DNA of 64,000 nucleotides, from positions 9,114,001 through 9,178,000 of the forward strand of contig PUFA01000027.1 of NCBI GenBank assembly GCA_003508835.1. Reading direction: 5' to 3'. Shown one piece after another: positions 1 to 12,340 of this stretch (within the stretch, counting starts at the first letter, position 1; every line of letters starts with the position of its first letter). This stretch comes from Eonycteris spelaea (lineage: Eukaryota; Chordata; Mammalia; Chiroptera; Pteropodidae). Under the pieces are notes generated by a model that saw only the letters and a list, made by a program, of their open reading frames with translations, had not been told where the DNA came from and ran no database searches. A program made the translations under genes and the position numbers.

Positions 1-149
1 GAAACTGATTATGCTATCTATTAGCTGTATAACTCTAGACAATAAAGGCTACCTATAATTATTATTCCGGGGGATGAGGGGAACTACAGCTTAGTAAACT
101 AATAAATTAGGACTTCAATCCAAGTCTGTCTTACTTTTTTTTTTTTTTA

Positions 150-475
150 ATGTAGCATTCGGGACTCCCTTATAATCAGGTTCTTGTCTAATCCTCTGTC
201 TTCCCCTGATCTCACTCTACTCCCAGATTGCCACACCTCAGGCGCCCCAGTACTAAGCTGCTTATAGTCTTGCCATTTACAAACATGACAGAGGATGTAT
301 TTCAGATCTACTTGACCTATGAAATCTCTCTTGGTGGTCTCTCCATCTCCAGTACTAATCCCAGTACTGGGACCCTACATACTTTTATGAAAGCATTAAT
401 GCATTGTATTCTACATAATTGTTTACATAACTGACTTCACTTTCTTGTGGGCAGGGATCTTTATATAGTGGAAAG
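150..475 (+). repeat. L2-like LINE 3' fragment
   Basis: Pyrimidine-rich sequence ending with a TTGTGGGCAGGGA-type block resembles the 3' part of LINE2. The match is from memory and degraded. Confidence 0.35.
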
Positions 476-1146
476 GGTGAAATAATAATTGTTTTTATAA
501 CTTTCAAAGACTTTAAAACACAATGTAGTTTTAATTTAGAAGATATAAAAGAAAGGGATTTGTTGCAAAGCACTCTCTTGAATATGTTGGCTTTCAAAGG
601 AAATTATGAGAAATTTCCTTGCGAAGCGCTGGAAATTTCTTCTTATCTACAAATCAGTGAGTAGTCTTAAATGAAATCTGGCTGGCAAAGAGCAAACTAA
701 ATTACCATGTATAAAGAAAAAAAGTGCTGTTGTAGATAGGTCAGAGCAGTGGAAGGAGATACTAATTGAAAAACTAAACTTGTCTTGAACCTAGGGTAAT
801 ATTCTGGGTATAAAGGATATATATTAAATGTTAACGGTGTTTTCTTCAGTTGGTAGAAGATGCATGCATGATTTTTGTAGCATATTTTCTTTATCTCCAA
901 ATTTTCTACATTGGAAAGGTCACAAACTTATAATTTGGAAAAAAAAGTTATCTAAAAAAACAACTGAGGTAAACATAACTGAGTTACCCAATCACAGTAG
1001 ATAAAGGTGAAATTTAGTAAAAAGAAAGTAAAAGTCCAGAATGGTAATTTTTTTAATCACAGGACTGCAAAACCAAATTATTTTGTGGAACACCAAAGGG
1101 AAGAAGAAATGTTCAATAGCATTTAACATTGACTCTAGCCAATTTT

Positions 1147-1148
<2 letters not shown>
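476..1148. other. Intergenic, nothing recognised
   Basis: AT-rich single-copy-looking sequence; open frames here are short and lack codon structure. No repeat or RNA gene recognised. Confidence 0.6.
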
Positions 1149-1187
<39 letters not shown>

Positions 1188-1196
1188 CTCTCTCTT
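1149..1196 (+). repeat. (AC)n-(TC)n compound microsatellite
   Basis: About 18 AC units run directly into six TC units. A compound tract likely to be length-polymorphic. Confidence 0.97.
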
Positions 1197-1724
1197 AGCA
1201 GCTCTAATATTCCTCAGAATATTCAACCAAGGCTCTGTGTGTCACAATCATGCCTGGTCTCTGTTGACACTTATGTAGTGAGTGAGTACAAGATGATTCA
1301 TGGAATATGGATAGAAAACATTAAAACACATGTTTATACCTGGATTTTCTTGATAGTTAGAGTTAATAAAGTGCCTATTATTTAGGTATATAAGTTAATT
1401 TACAAAAAGCACAGAATCATTTGGAAGAAAGTTTCTTGGTCATTAAATGGTAGCACTTATTGTTGTAACTATTATTGTTATTAATTTTTTAATTAGGCAT
1501 AATTGAACTTTACCTATATTTACAGAACAGAACAGCAGTAACAACTACAGAAATACACGTATCTTGAATGTTCATATTCAAAAATATTTGCTGATGTGTT
1601 TTACAATCAAATATTAGAGGTCGTTGACATACAGAATAAAAGACTAAACTAAATATCACCTCACCCAAAATGTGCCTAAATTCAGTCAAGATAGCATGCT
1701 TTTTCTATATCTGTGTAAAAGATA
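1197..1724. other. Intergenic, nothing recognised
   Basis: No convincing repeat, gene or RNA. AT-rich background. Confidence 0.55.
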
Positions 1725-2165
1725 TATCTCCTGCCTGGAATTCTTTTCTATCACCTATCATCTTAGTAAATTCTTTAATCTTCGCTTTAACCATATGTGT
1801 GAATCTTTCTTTCTAATTCTCCCCTTTGCCCCACTTTCTTTTTCCATATAATATATACTGTATATATATATATTTTATATATGATATATGTTGATCCACT
1901 TTATATATTTATATGCAATATATATTGTTTCGTATATATATATATATATAAACAACCTCTTTATTATTTCTTCAATGCTATATATAATATATATATATAT
2001 ATATATGTTTTATAGCACCTATTTGGTATTAAAATTGATTATGAGTTCATTTTTACTACTTGACTTAAAACTCCTTGAGTATAGACACTGTCTTAGTGAA
2101 CTTCACCTCTCTGGTGACTAACAGAGCTGTCAGTCAACAATTGTGGAACATATATTGGATGTTCT
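1725..2165 (+). repeat. L2-like LINE 3' end split by an AT microsatellite
   Basis: The left part (CTGCCTGGAATTCTTTTC at about 1733) and the right part (CTCCTTGAGTATAGACACTG at about 2071) match successive pieces of the L2 3' region in + orientation. They are separated by the TA-rich block 1851-2012. Confidence 0.5.
1851..2012. repeat. (TA)n-rich microsatellite block with an island of unique sequence
   Basis: Several imperfect TA runs (1855-1890, 1934-1950, 1980-2006) surround a non-repetitive 25-30 base island at about 1951-1980. Part of that island recurs at 2930-2952 (see findings). A second AT-rich run lies at 2260-2340. Confidence 0.85.
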
Positions 2166-2549
2166 TCCTCTCTCTCTCTGTAGCAATGGATCAATTTCTT
2201 TCCCTCTAGAGTGGTACAGGAGAAATAAAATTCAAAAAAAAATCTAGAAAGAGCAAATATATACATGACATTTAATATATATTTGTTATATTTCTATATA
2301 TTATATGGTATATATTTATGTGTAAATTATATGTATTTACCCTTTTTTTTTGTACTTTGCTTTTTTATCTCACAGATCTCACAGATCTTTTTCCTAGATT
2401 ACTAAAATCTGATCAGAAATTGATTCAACGACATACATCTCCCTTGATGTGAAACCCTTCGTTTTCCTTCACTTTTGTCTGACTTTGATGTTTGACCAAG
2501 ATGCTTGAACTGCTAACCTGGCAAAGGTTGCTAGGAAGGCCAGATGGTG

Positions 2550-2690
2550 TGGGGGAATGAAATATACTTTAGAGTCATAGAAAATCTCAGTTTGTATGTT
2601 GGCTCTGCTACTTGGGAAAATCTTTCTGTCCTTTCTTTACTTCACTACTTTATCAGTAAATTAAAAGAAAATTATAAAGATAAACCTATA
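2550..2690 (+). repeat. MIR SINE, + orientation
   Basis: Shows the MIR order: a TTTAGAGTC-like box, GGCTCTGCTACTTG, then a decayed pyrimidine-rich block and TCAGTAAATTAAAAG in place of TCATCTGTAAAATG. Ancient mammal-wide element. Confidence 0.6.
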
Positions 2691-2693
2691 GAC

Positions 2694-2697
<4 letters not shown>

Positions 2698-2733
<36 letters not shown>
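2698..2733 (+). repeat. poly(T) run, 36 bases
   Basis: Uninterrupted T36 after the MIR relic. No clear retrogene lies on the minus strand next to it. Confidence 0.95.
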
Positions 2734-2737
<4 letters not shown>

Positions 2738-2884
2738 ATGTAACATCCCAGACATACTATCTGGCTTCGATTATTTTCCTTATACCAGTTAGATGTTACT
2801 GACACCCATGAAATACAATCACTCTCCTAAAATAGGGCTTGCATTTTTTAATTACTTTATAATGTTAGATGATTACCTCATTTC

Positions 2885-3020
2885 TTTAATATAGTAAGCT
2901 CCTTGATGACAGACTCAATCTCTTCCTCTTCTTTATTATTTCTTCAATGCTAAGCCTAGGACAGAGTGCTTGCTGAATCAATATTTGCTCCTTGAATTGA
3001 ATTGAACTGAGTGATAAGAT
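2885..3020 (+). repeat. L2 LINE 3' end
   Basis: AGTAAGCTCCTTGATGACAG through GACAGAGTGCTTGCTGAAT to a GAATTGAATTGAA tail matches the conserved L2 3' terminus, where the tail is (TGAA)n. Confidence 0.65.
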
Positions 3021-5327
3021 TTTCCTCCAGTTTTGGTTATTTTCAATGTGTGCTAATGCAAGTTAGAATCTAGATGATCCACTCCCTCAAATACACAGTA
3101 CATGTGCCCTTGCTCAGCCTGCCAGGCTGTGATCACCAGCCAATTTTCAGCTGCAAGACCACATTTTTTTTTTTTTTAATTTCTGGGAAGTTATAAAAAT
3201 AACAATTCTGCCATCACTTTCTAATTCACAAAGTGACTTTAGTCTCCTGCTTTCTAATTCCTTTCATTTCTCCTTTATAGAACTGCCAAAAGTCTTGGCC
3301 CCTGCTGGCCTTACATTTTTAATCAGAATAACCAATGCTGATGATTTTTACAGGGAATTAAGTTTGATTTGTTTTGAAACATTTATTTATTCCATATGGC
3401 ATTTAAAGTGACTGAATTATTTTTGGTGTTGAAATGAGGTTGTATGAACTAGATTTGAATGTTCTTTAAAAAAAAAAAAATCAAAAGCCCATGAGGAGTT
3501 TTGTAGGAAAAACCTCTGTGAAAGGAATTAACATACAATGGAGGACAAGATCAGGAGATTTGGCAAAATCGTAAAGATAATTTGAGTAAAGCTAAGTCCT
3601 CGATCTCAGGCCAAAGATTAGTTCCATATTTCAGTGAGCATTGAGGACTTCCCTGTGATCGTCATGCTGACGCCTACCACAGTGCTCTGGTTTGGTTGAC
3701 TTTGGTATCTCTCTTAGCTTTGGGAGGTGGGGGAGAGAGCTAAGTAGCCTCATCCAGTCAATGAAGTGCCTTCATTCTTGCATAGGTTCAGGATAGTCAA
3801 GGGTCCAGGCCTAAGCCCCAGCACTGTGCGCAGTAATTCCTGATTGGGTAAGATTGAGGATGTTACCTACTTGTGTCCAATCAGTAAAACCTAGAATTTT
3901 TATTTAATAGTTGAATAAAGATAAAATCTATTATTCCAGATCTTATATTTAGAGATATGCATCTGGACACTTCTGCAGCCATTTTCCTCCCATGATAAAA
4001 CAAACAAACAAAAAACTAATTGAGAGAATTAAAGAAGCACAGAGTTCAAGTGTGATCGTCAAACATTGTCTGAAGTTCACTAACCTGGATGTGAACCAAA
4101 ATATTGCTTTTATTGTTTAAGCCAATGTGAGTTTATTTTTATTTACTTTTCAAAAACAACAAATATCCTGATATATTAGCAGAGATGTAGAGAAGTAAAT
4201 ATGAAATTAGTATAAACATTCGTACTGGAGTTCTTCTGCTGTGGCCAACATGGTGTATACTATTTCACACATTCCCTTATTTAGGTAAGATTGCCCTTCA
4301 GCCTTTAACCATGCTCAAAAGAAAAGATTGTGTTGGGAAGACCACTGTTTCTAATCTGTGTGATAAGGTTGATGCTAATAAGCATTTTAAATCAGTTAAG
4401 TGCATCACTGCTATTTCCCTTCTTTCGTGGTTGGAGGTGTGAGTCATGCTTCCTGTTAAGCGCAGAGACAGTGCCTCTGTTTGAGGTTTTATTATTTGGT
4501 AACAAAATGGAAAGCACACTAGTGCTGTGTCAGTGAGCTGGAAGCAATCAACATTTACTAGGCTTATACACATGAGAAATGCAAATATGTTCATTTGCAG
4601 AGATATGGGTTGGTGGCTAGACTCAAACAGTTTATACCCCAGGAAAAAGGAAGTTAAACCACAGGCTTAATTCTTGACTAAATCTTGAGGCATTTAGAAC
4701 CACAAATTAGAAAATTAAAACCAAAATGTATTCTGCCATTCCAAAACCGAAGAGCTAAGTTCTTACTTAGAGGCTGGTAAACCCCACCGCCTTGGCCCAT
4801 TTCTCTGGTTCTTACCACTGGTTTACTTTTATGGCCTACTGCCAGACTGTCTACACAGAGCTATAGAATCATGACTCTTAGCCATGGAACCAGAGACTGA
4901 GTTGCAATTAGGCTAGAGAGGGCACTGAAAGCTTCCACTGATGTTTAATTGCAGATTTTTTTTTACATGAAATTCACAGCCTTTACAGTTTGTGTAAGAA
5001 GCATTAATTATAAATGTGGCCATACTCCAATAGAGATGATAGCACAGAAAATGTAGAGAGGAGGTGCTGTCTATGTCATTCAAGATGACAAGTTTCTCAG
5101 CAAATAGCAGTTGGTAGTGATGTTAACATTTATTTTATGAGTTCCTAGAATTTATTTTATAAATGCGTAATTTTATTCCACACAGATTTTGCCAGGGCAG
5201 TCAGTAATTTTTAAGAAAACTGCAAGAATTTTTTGAGTATTAAGTTGTAATTCTTAATATGAGAAAAATAATCCAGAAAACAGAAGTTGTTTATGATTTG
5301 TTTAAAAAAAAAAATTAATGATTTGCA
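3021..5327. other. Intergenic, no gene recognised
   Basis: Mixed AT-rich sequence with short A/T runs (3160, 3468). Several 60-100 codon frames on both strands show no domain or conserved motif. No RNA gene seen. Confidence 0.55.
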
Positions 5328-6771
5328 AGAGCCCAGACATAAATCCATGCATACACGGTCAACTAATATTTGACACGGGAGCCAAAAATACTAAAAGGAG
5401 AAAAGATAGTCTCTTCAACATAGAGGGCTGTGAAAGTTAGATTTTCACATATGAAAGAGTACAACTAGACTTTATCCTATATCACTCACAAATATTAACA
5501 TGAAGTGGATTAAAGGCTTAAATACAAGACCTGAAATTATGAAACTCCTAGAAGAAAACAGGAGTAAAGCTCTTTTACATTGGTTTTGGCAATGAATTTT
5601 TGCATATGATACGTAAAGCACAAGCAACAAAAGCAAAAATCAACAAGTGAGACATCAAACTAAAAAAGCTTCTATATGGTTAGAGAAACAATAAAATAAA
5701 ATAAAAAGACACAGCAACAGAATGGAAACAAATCTTGCAAACCACCTCTCTGAGAAGGGGTTGATACTGAAATATATAAAGAACTTATACAACTCAATAG
5801 CAGAAAAATAATTCAATTCTAAAACAAGCAAAGGATCTGAATAGACAGTTTACCAAAGAAGACATGAATGGCCAATGGATTATGAAAAGGTGTTCAACAT
5901 CACTAATCAGTAGAGAAATGCAAATCAAAACCACAATGAGGTATTATTGCCTCATACCTGTTAAAATGGCTATTATCAAAAAGACAAGAGTTAAAAGCTG
6001 ACAAGGATGTGGAGAAAAGGGAACTCTCCTGCACTGTTGGTGGGATTATAAATTGGTAAAGCCACTATGGAAAACAGTATGGAGGTTCCTCAAAAAATTA
6101 AAAATAGAAATGACATATGATCCAGTAATTCCTCTTCTGGAAATATATCCAAAAGAAATGAAAACATTATGTTAAAGAGAGATCTTCATCTTTGTGTTCA
6201 CTGCATATTATTTACAATAGCCAACCTGGGTCCACTGACACGAATGAATAAAGAAGTTGATATGTATATTGGAATATTACTCAGCCATAAAAAAAAAATC
6301 AGGAAATCCTGCCACTCACTCTAACATAGATGAACCCTAGGGGCATTATGCTAAGTGAAGTCAGAGAGAAAGACAAATACTGTATGATATCCCTTATATG
6401 TGGAGTCTAAAAAAAGAAAGAAAAGATTGAATTTGTGATTAGGGGCAGTGAGAAAGGAGAAATCAGATGGAGTGGTTTAAGGTACAAACTGCTAGTTACA
6501 AAAGGAATAGTAAGTGCTAGGGTGTAACGTACAACACAATGACTACAGTTATCATTGCTGTGTGGTGTATAAAAGTTGTTGAGAGTAAATCCTGAAGGGC
6601 TCTTATCACAATGAAAAAAAAAATTGTTTTCTTCTTTTTTTGGTATCTACATGACATTATGGATATTAACTAAACTTATTGGGGTGATCATTTATATATA
6701 TACTACCATACTGTATACCTTAAATTTAGACAGTGCTATATGTTAATTCTATCTCAATAAGACTAGAAGAA
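5328..6771 (+). mobile_element. 5'-truncated LINE-1, end of ORF2 plus 3' UTR
   Basis: From about 5330 the + strand matches the C-terminal part of L1 ORF2 at the DNA level: the stretch for the IFD-type block (CTAATATTTGACACGGGAGC), TGGATTAAAGGCTTAAATAC, AATGCAAATCAAAACCACAATG, and TTAAGGTGTGGAGAAAAGGG-like sequence near 6008. It then runs through CTCAGCCATAAAAAAAA into the 3' UTR and ends TATCTCAATAAGACTAG. Frames are broken by many stops and indels, so it is dead. It lacks everything upstream of the last third of ORF2, the usual result of incomplete reverse transcription. It is one of the less decayed repeats in the window. The 3' UTR type is that of older or laurasiatherian L1 lineages. Confidence 0.9.
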
Positions 6772-7249
6772 AATGAATGATTTAGAAATAATGAGGTAGA
6801 GATATAGGTAATTTTGAAAACCTACAACCTATGAGTCACTTCACAAACTAGTTTATTAATATTCACAAAAGAAAAAAAATTAAAATTTCTACTAATCACA
6901 ATTCCAGAGATGAAGCGTGTTAATCTGTGTTTCTACAAAGGTCTTGATATATTCTAATCATGTTTGGAAGGCGTGAAATCAATATATTTTCATATATTTC
7001 ACTAATTCATTCAGTAATTATTTAACAGGTACTAACAGTTGTAAAATATATAGAGCTACAAAAGTGTATGAAATAAAACTAAAATGTCTGTCTCAGAAGC
7101 TCATCACCTAGCAGAAGAAGGAAAGCATGAAACTGTGCTTGGGATTTGGGATACAAATTGTGTTCCAATTGTCAGGTCTGGAATTTGATTTTCTCCTACT
7201 TAAAACTAATAAATTAGACTGATTACACTTCATCGATGCTGACAGAAGA
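6772..7249. other. Intergenic, nothing recognised
   Basis: AT-rich sequence between the L1 and the LTR-like block; no feature recognised. Confidence 0.5.
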
Positions 7250-7850
7250 TAGGAGACTCCTGATTTAGAGACAACGGACTTTATTGATCATGCATGACAA
7301 AGCAAGCATGTTTGTGTCATTTTCTATTGCCCCCCACCCAAGTCCAAGGGGTGATGCAAAGGGCCTGGATGTCTGCATGCTCACTAGATTGTGTTACAGC
7401 AAAGGGACACAGTGTAGAGATTTTTCCACTTTTATAATAAGCAGTAAGCAAGCCTACCACTTGTCATGGCAGGATCTCCTAAAGTTGCTCTCTGCAAACA
7501 CAACCCTAAGAAATAGCTCCCATAAAAAGCTATCAGGGCCTTGCATCTTTGGCCTACCATCAAGACATGTGGAAGTACGGGACCCATAAGGGACTCTCTC
7601 ACACCAGTCAGATCCAGAGTGCAATGATGGAAATGCCATGTGTTGAAGTACTGAGTCCAATATCTCTCCCTTCGATGTTCTAACCACCTCACTTTCACAT
7701 ATCTAGGGATCCATAGTCTTACAATTTTCTGAGGCAAGGAAAGAATCCAGTCTGTCAATAACATATCTCTGGGCACTGGTTGTGAAATGTAGTAGTGACT
7801 ATAGGGTAGAAAATATGCCAGACAAAGCACAGTAGCTAAGTCTTATTTCT
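7250..7850 (-). mobile_element. Probable solo LTR of an endogenous retrovirus, unclassified
   Basis: On the minus strand a TATAAAAG box (+ strand 7429-7436) is followed about 145 bases later by AATAAA (7280-7285) and a GTCCGTTGTCTC stretch. That is the U3-R-U5 order of a retroviral LTR. A 132-codon minus-strand frame (7830-7432) covers the U3-like part; it has no known domain and ends at the TATA box, so I treat it as fortuitous. No internal viral genes are next to it. Ends and family are uncertain, and no target-site duplication was found. Confidence 0.4.
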
Positions 7851-8339
7851 TTGCTTGCAAAGCTGACATACTTTAACCAACCACCACATTGAGAGATTTC
7901 AGCCAAAGTGTCAATGTTTTCAGGTTAACTCTATTTTGATTGTCTTACCTGGCAGCAAATATAGGTACTACTTAGTCTGAAAGAGAAGGTATAGGAGGAA
8001 GTAGGTTGGAGGCTAGGATAGAACAAACTTTAGAGTCACAAGACCTAGTTACTCCAATAGAATTTCCTAATTCTAAATTAGTAAAGTTTACTACTGTATC
8101 CACAGAGTTCAGTTCATAAAAACAAAAGCGACTGTCTGTAATCTAAGTGTGAAGGTTTTTACAAGGAAATTAAAAAGCTCATAAAATGATGGGAGGGCTA
8201 GGGAATCAAGGTCAAAGAACTGCTATCCTCAATATAACTTAAAGCATGGGAGAGAATGAGTCTCAAAAACTTGCAGAAGTGATGCAATTCTCAGGAACCT
8301 GTGGAATACTTCCGCTCAACATTTCACCTGCTCTTGACA

Positions 8340-8480
8340 TGTATCTCCCCAACCCCCGCCCAAATTCTTATGTGGAATTTTTAACACCTAATGTGATATT
8401 TGGAGGTAGAGCCTTTGGGAGATGATTAGGTTTAGATGAGATTATATAAAGGCCACAGGGTGTCATCGCTAAATGATATG
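8340..8480 (+). repeat. MLT1 (ERVL-MaLR) LTR fragment, + strand
   Basis: Contains the diagnostic MaLR order: CAAATTCTTATGTGGAA, CACCTAATGTGATATTTGGA, GGTAGAGCCTTTGGGAGATG, ATTAGGTTTAGATGAG. Only the 5' third is kept. Confidence 0.85.
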
Positions 8481-9509
8481 AGGTTGGTAGTGATATAGGA
8501 GATAATTATATTTTTGATCCACTTAAGATTTGGCATAAGCTGTAACCTAGAGCAGTATACACAGTTCAAAGTATAATTGATACCACTCACTAGTCCCTTT
8601 TCACTAGAAGGACAGCTTCTTGGGCAAACTAGACACTTTACTGGAACTACAAAGATGAGAGAACCTTCCAGAGGACTCCCAGAAATATCAAGGGACAAGA
8701 AAGATGATGGAATTTGCAGGAATCCCAGGTCCTTCATTGTCAGGTGGTAGCAAACATTATCCAAATGTTCATTCAAACATAAAATAAATTATATTTAATG
8801 ATATATCCCATAAATTAAATCAATTCCAAAGAATAAAATGAAAGGAACTAAGGATTTCTCTGGGGATGATGGGAAATGATGTTGGAATAATGGTTTGGAT
8901 GAGTTTAGAGAGGTCACTAGGTTAGAGAACACAAACTTCAGTGTGTAGGCATTAGAAAACAACGTAAGATTTTCGAACACAGAAATGGCACAAACAAGGC
9001 AATGTGCAAAATAAATTGAAGAGGGAACAGACTTAAGGCAAAAATAATAGGGTAAAATTAGGCCATTGCATTATTTAGAGTGTATGATAATCAATACTTG
9101 ACTGCAGTGAGAGCAATGAAAGGAGTGAAAAAGATGCTTGGCCAATATGGGACGAATCAGAATAACTTATTGACTTGGAAAGTTTTTTTTTTTTTTTTAT
9201 AACTTTAGCATGTCCTTCATCTAATGTTAGAGACATACTCACTGAAAGCTGTCTAGTACTTTTATAAGCCATCTAACTGCTCTTCGATTCCAAACCTCCT
9301 AACTATGATCTTAGCTCCGTTTTTAAGAGGCTTCTTATTTAAACATAAGATGGAAGCAGAGCAGGCATTTAGCATTTCTGCCTTCTCACTGATGTTATCT
9401 TTGCCTGAGTCTTGAACTTATCCTTAATCATCTGGTTATCTGAATGTTACTGATATATTCTTTTGCATTCTCCTTAATAGTTTTTTTCTCAAATTACATT
9501 TATTATTTC
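8481..9509. other. Intergenic, nothing recognised
   Basis: No gene or clear repeat. A 114-codon minus frame (8776-8432) overlaps the MLT1 end and has no coding character. Confidence 0.5.
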
Positions 9510-9850
9510 TTTCATTTTTCAGAGTGGCTACTATATACTATGCACTGTTCTAGATAGCAGGTGTATAAATATTATGATGGGACATTGCCCTGTCCTCAAG
9601 GGGCTCACATTTGATAGGTAAGTACGTGACTATGTCAGGTAATATAATACACAATATTTTAAAAGCGTATGGTTAGCACAAAGGAGAGAATAGCAATATG
9701 GGCTAAGGGATCAGCAGTTTGGGAAGGCTTAAAGAGGAAGCGATTCTTACACTGTACCTTGAAGGACAAGCAGGATGGATCATGCAGACAAGGTTGGAGG
9801 AAAGGAAGTCCAAGCAGCTACAAGAGGGGGGAAATAAGGAATGAAGGCTT
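9510..9850 (+). repeat. L2-like LINE fragment, + strand
   Basis: CTATATACTATGCACTGTTC, CCTGTCCTCAAGGGGCTCAC and, further on, a TTGAAGGACAAGCAGGAT block follow the order of the L2 3' region. Degraded. Confidence 0.55.
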
Positions 9851-10624
9851 TAGACGAAAGCATTTTCACACCTCAAATTTTACATACTTCTTGCATACAT
9901 ATTTCTAATTTCCATAGGTAGATTGACCATTTCAGGTTAACCAGAGGAAAACAAAGTACATGTTTTTGAGTTAATTAACATTTTAATGAATCATTAAAAT
10001 CATCTACATATTAGAATGTGTCTATCATTTGGAACCACATGGAAACCAAGTGATCAGTTTGAGTCTGTTGTAGAATAGAGACATCTGAGGCTATATTTTA
10101 ATACTGGAAAGAGAGTTCAGCTGAGATGAGACAGACCACAATAACAGACTAGTTCAAAAGAAGCAAAATTGTAGCTATTTTTCAGCGGACAGTTTATGGT
10201 TGGAGATCTAAACTATTGCTCTTGTTTATTTTCTTCTTTGGATGCCATTTCTATAATGTCACATTTATATGTCATGTTAACTTTGAAAAGTTTACATTCA
10301 ATCTAATCCAGGGCAAGAGCTCTTCCCAAAGGAAGAGAGAGCTATCAGTGACCAGCTTGATTCCATATTCTGTGTTTATTTTCAAAAGGCAAAAGTGATG
10401 CTGGGTATAGTCTCATGTCAGGTTGTCACTGGCCCAGCACCATAGATTTCTACCTGGGTCCTAATGGAGAGGGAGAGAGAGGACTCTGAGTTACAACCAA
10501 AAGGACAATGTTACTAAAAATCTTATCCTTGGAAGCCACCAACAGGGAGGCAAAAGAATAGTGTATAAAGATGTGAGAAGTAAAACAATGGTGCTGGTAG
10601 TGGTGAAGATCGTTAATGGATCCC
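9851..10624. other. Intergenic, nothing recognised
   Basis: No gene, RNA or identifiable repeat. Confidence 0.5.
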
Positions 10625-10750
10625 AGAAACGAGCCTAGCAGAGAGGGATTATTATCGTGCCCATTTCATACATGAGGAAAACTGAGGGTGAACAGTGACA
10701 ATACCTTGTCCAAGACCACACAGTAGACAGAAGCCATTTTAACCAGAACA
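10625..10750 (-). repeat. MIR SINE, minus orientation
   Basis: CCCATTTCATACATGAGGAA, AACTGAGGG and CCTTGTCCAAGACCACACAG are the antisense MIR core in order. Confidence 0.8.
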
Positions 10751-10805
10751 ATTAGATTTTCGGAGCTGAGAATTTTCTAAAATACATGTTAAAAATCCTC
10801 TAGAG

Positions 10806-11022
10806 TGGAGTCGGAGATCTTTTTCTATAAAAGACCAGATAGTATTTCACCTTCAGGACTTTAATGGTCTCCATCACAATATTTAACTTTGCCATAGTAG
10901 TACATAAGCAGCCACATAATATGTATACAAATTGGCAAGGCTCTGCTCCAATAAAAGCTAATCTCCAAAAATGAGAGTTGGCTAGATTTGGCCCATAGGC
11001 CATGGTTTGCTAACCCCTGACT
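10806..11022 (+). mobile_element. Charlie-type hAT non-autonomous DNA transposon
   Basis: Ends are roughly inverted (GGAGATCTTTTTCTATAAAA at the left, GCCATGGTTTGCTAACCCC at the right). The interior has AAAGACCAGATAGTATTT and TTGGCCCATAGGCC, typical of a common mammalian hAT MITE. I do not trust my memory of its family name. No transposase. Confidence 0.7.
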
Positions 11023-12109
11023 CCTTTTAACTGCTATGGCAAATAATTAGTTCAGTCATAAAAACATGGCATTTAGACCCATATTACCCCTTCTCCTTTA
11101 CTCTTAACCCCTGTAAAACTGCTAGATCTTAGTAATAAGCACTGATTCATTTCACTTAGTGAGACTAGTCCCCTCTGGTAAGAGCTAGAAACACACTTGA
11201 TGTGAATTTTCCATAATAAATCATTAAATTGTGCACCTCTTCTGCTGCACCTGTTTGTCACCTGCATGCTGCTTGCTTGCATTTCTCTTCATCTTTCCTC
11301 CACCTGTACTGACCAATCTCCTCTTTCCCTTTTACTTGTAACTTCTACTTATGTTTCTGAAATTTCACTTGGTATCTGAACTTTATATTTTTTTCTTTAA
11401 ATCTGTGACCTTTTTTTTTTTTCTATTCACTATTCTTATTTCCCTTATATAGCTGTGGTTGCAACACGTTTATTTATACGTATAGCATCTGTGTCTCTGT
11501 GTATGCGTAAATTCTACAAATTCACACTTCAAATGATAAGAAGATTAGCATTAGGTTGGTACACTCTTAAGAGTTTAATGTTACTCAAAACTTTAATTAT
11601 GTTAATACAGCATAAAGACTGAGAAATACAAGATGAAAAAAATATCTAAAGTGAAAGTAAATTGACTACATTCATTAAAGAGGCTCTACTAAGAGCTAAA
11701 AGGAACATAACTACATCCACCACTTTAAGGAAAAAAAAAAAAACCCTGAAATCAAGATATTTGGAGAAATTTACTGAACTGGTTATAGAATTTATTGCAG
11801 AGTTGACTCTTAAAAACAAGTAAACTGATTCAACATGTAGGCTTCTTTCTAGCTCCACAACACCTGAACAGGTAGAAAGAGAAAAAGCATTTCTAAAATG
11901 TTTTTCCTTCTATTGATCTAACATATTGCATCGCCATTCCTGGTTCTAATCCCTCCAGCAGGATGGCTGAGGCTTCCTCCCTCATCTACAAAATGTAAGG
12001 GTCAGAGCTGGTTACATTTTTAAAGAAAGTTTCAGTTTTTAAATTATTCGTATGGATTCAAGCATCCTTCTTTCTTGATGACTTTCACCTGCAAAAAATT
12101 CCAGGGCAT
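11023..12109. other. Intergenic, little recognised
   Basis: No gene. A short MIR-3'-like string (CCTCATCTACAAAATG) at about 11980-11996 is the only repeat hint. Confidence 0.5.
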
Positions 12110-12340
12110 GCTAAATCTGTCCTTCGTCAATCTTCTATGATGCAAATTTAATTTTCCTAAAGCACAATTCTGAAAACACCACTCTGATCCTCACTCAAAA
12201 AACTTCAGAGTCCTCTCACTGCTTCTTCACACTGCAAGTGCTTCCTAATCTTTGAATTTTACTTTTTTTTTCCACCTAAAACCAAACCAAAACAAAACAA
12301 TCTTTCTCCCTCTTTACCACTATCCTTGTCAAAACCTTGG
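12110..12340 (+). repeat. L2 LINE, left part of an interrupted copy
   Basis: The run CACCACTCTGATCCTCACTC, AACTTCAGAGTCCTCTCACT and later pyrimidine-rich sequence matches the L2 segment that encodes the end of its ORF. It breaks off where an MLT1 LTR begins and resumes at about 12961. Confidence 0.6.

Noticed and set aside
7432..7830. 132-codon minus-strand frame
   Set aside because: No domain; overlaps a second frame on the same strand and lies in the U3-like part of a probable LTR.
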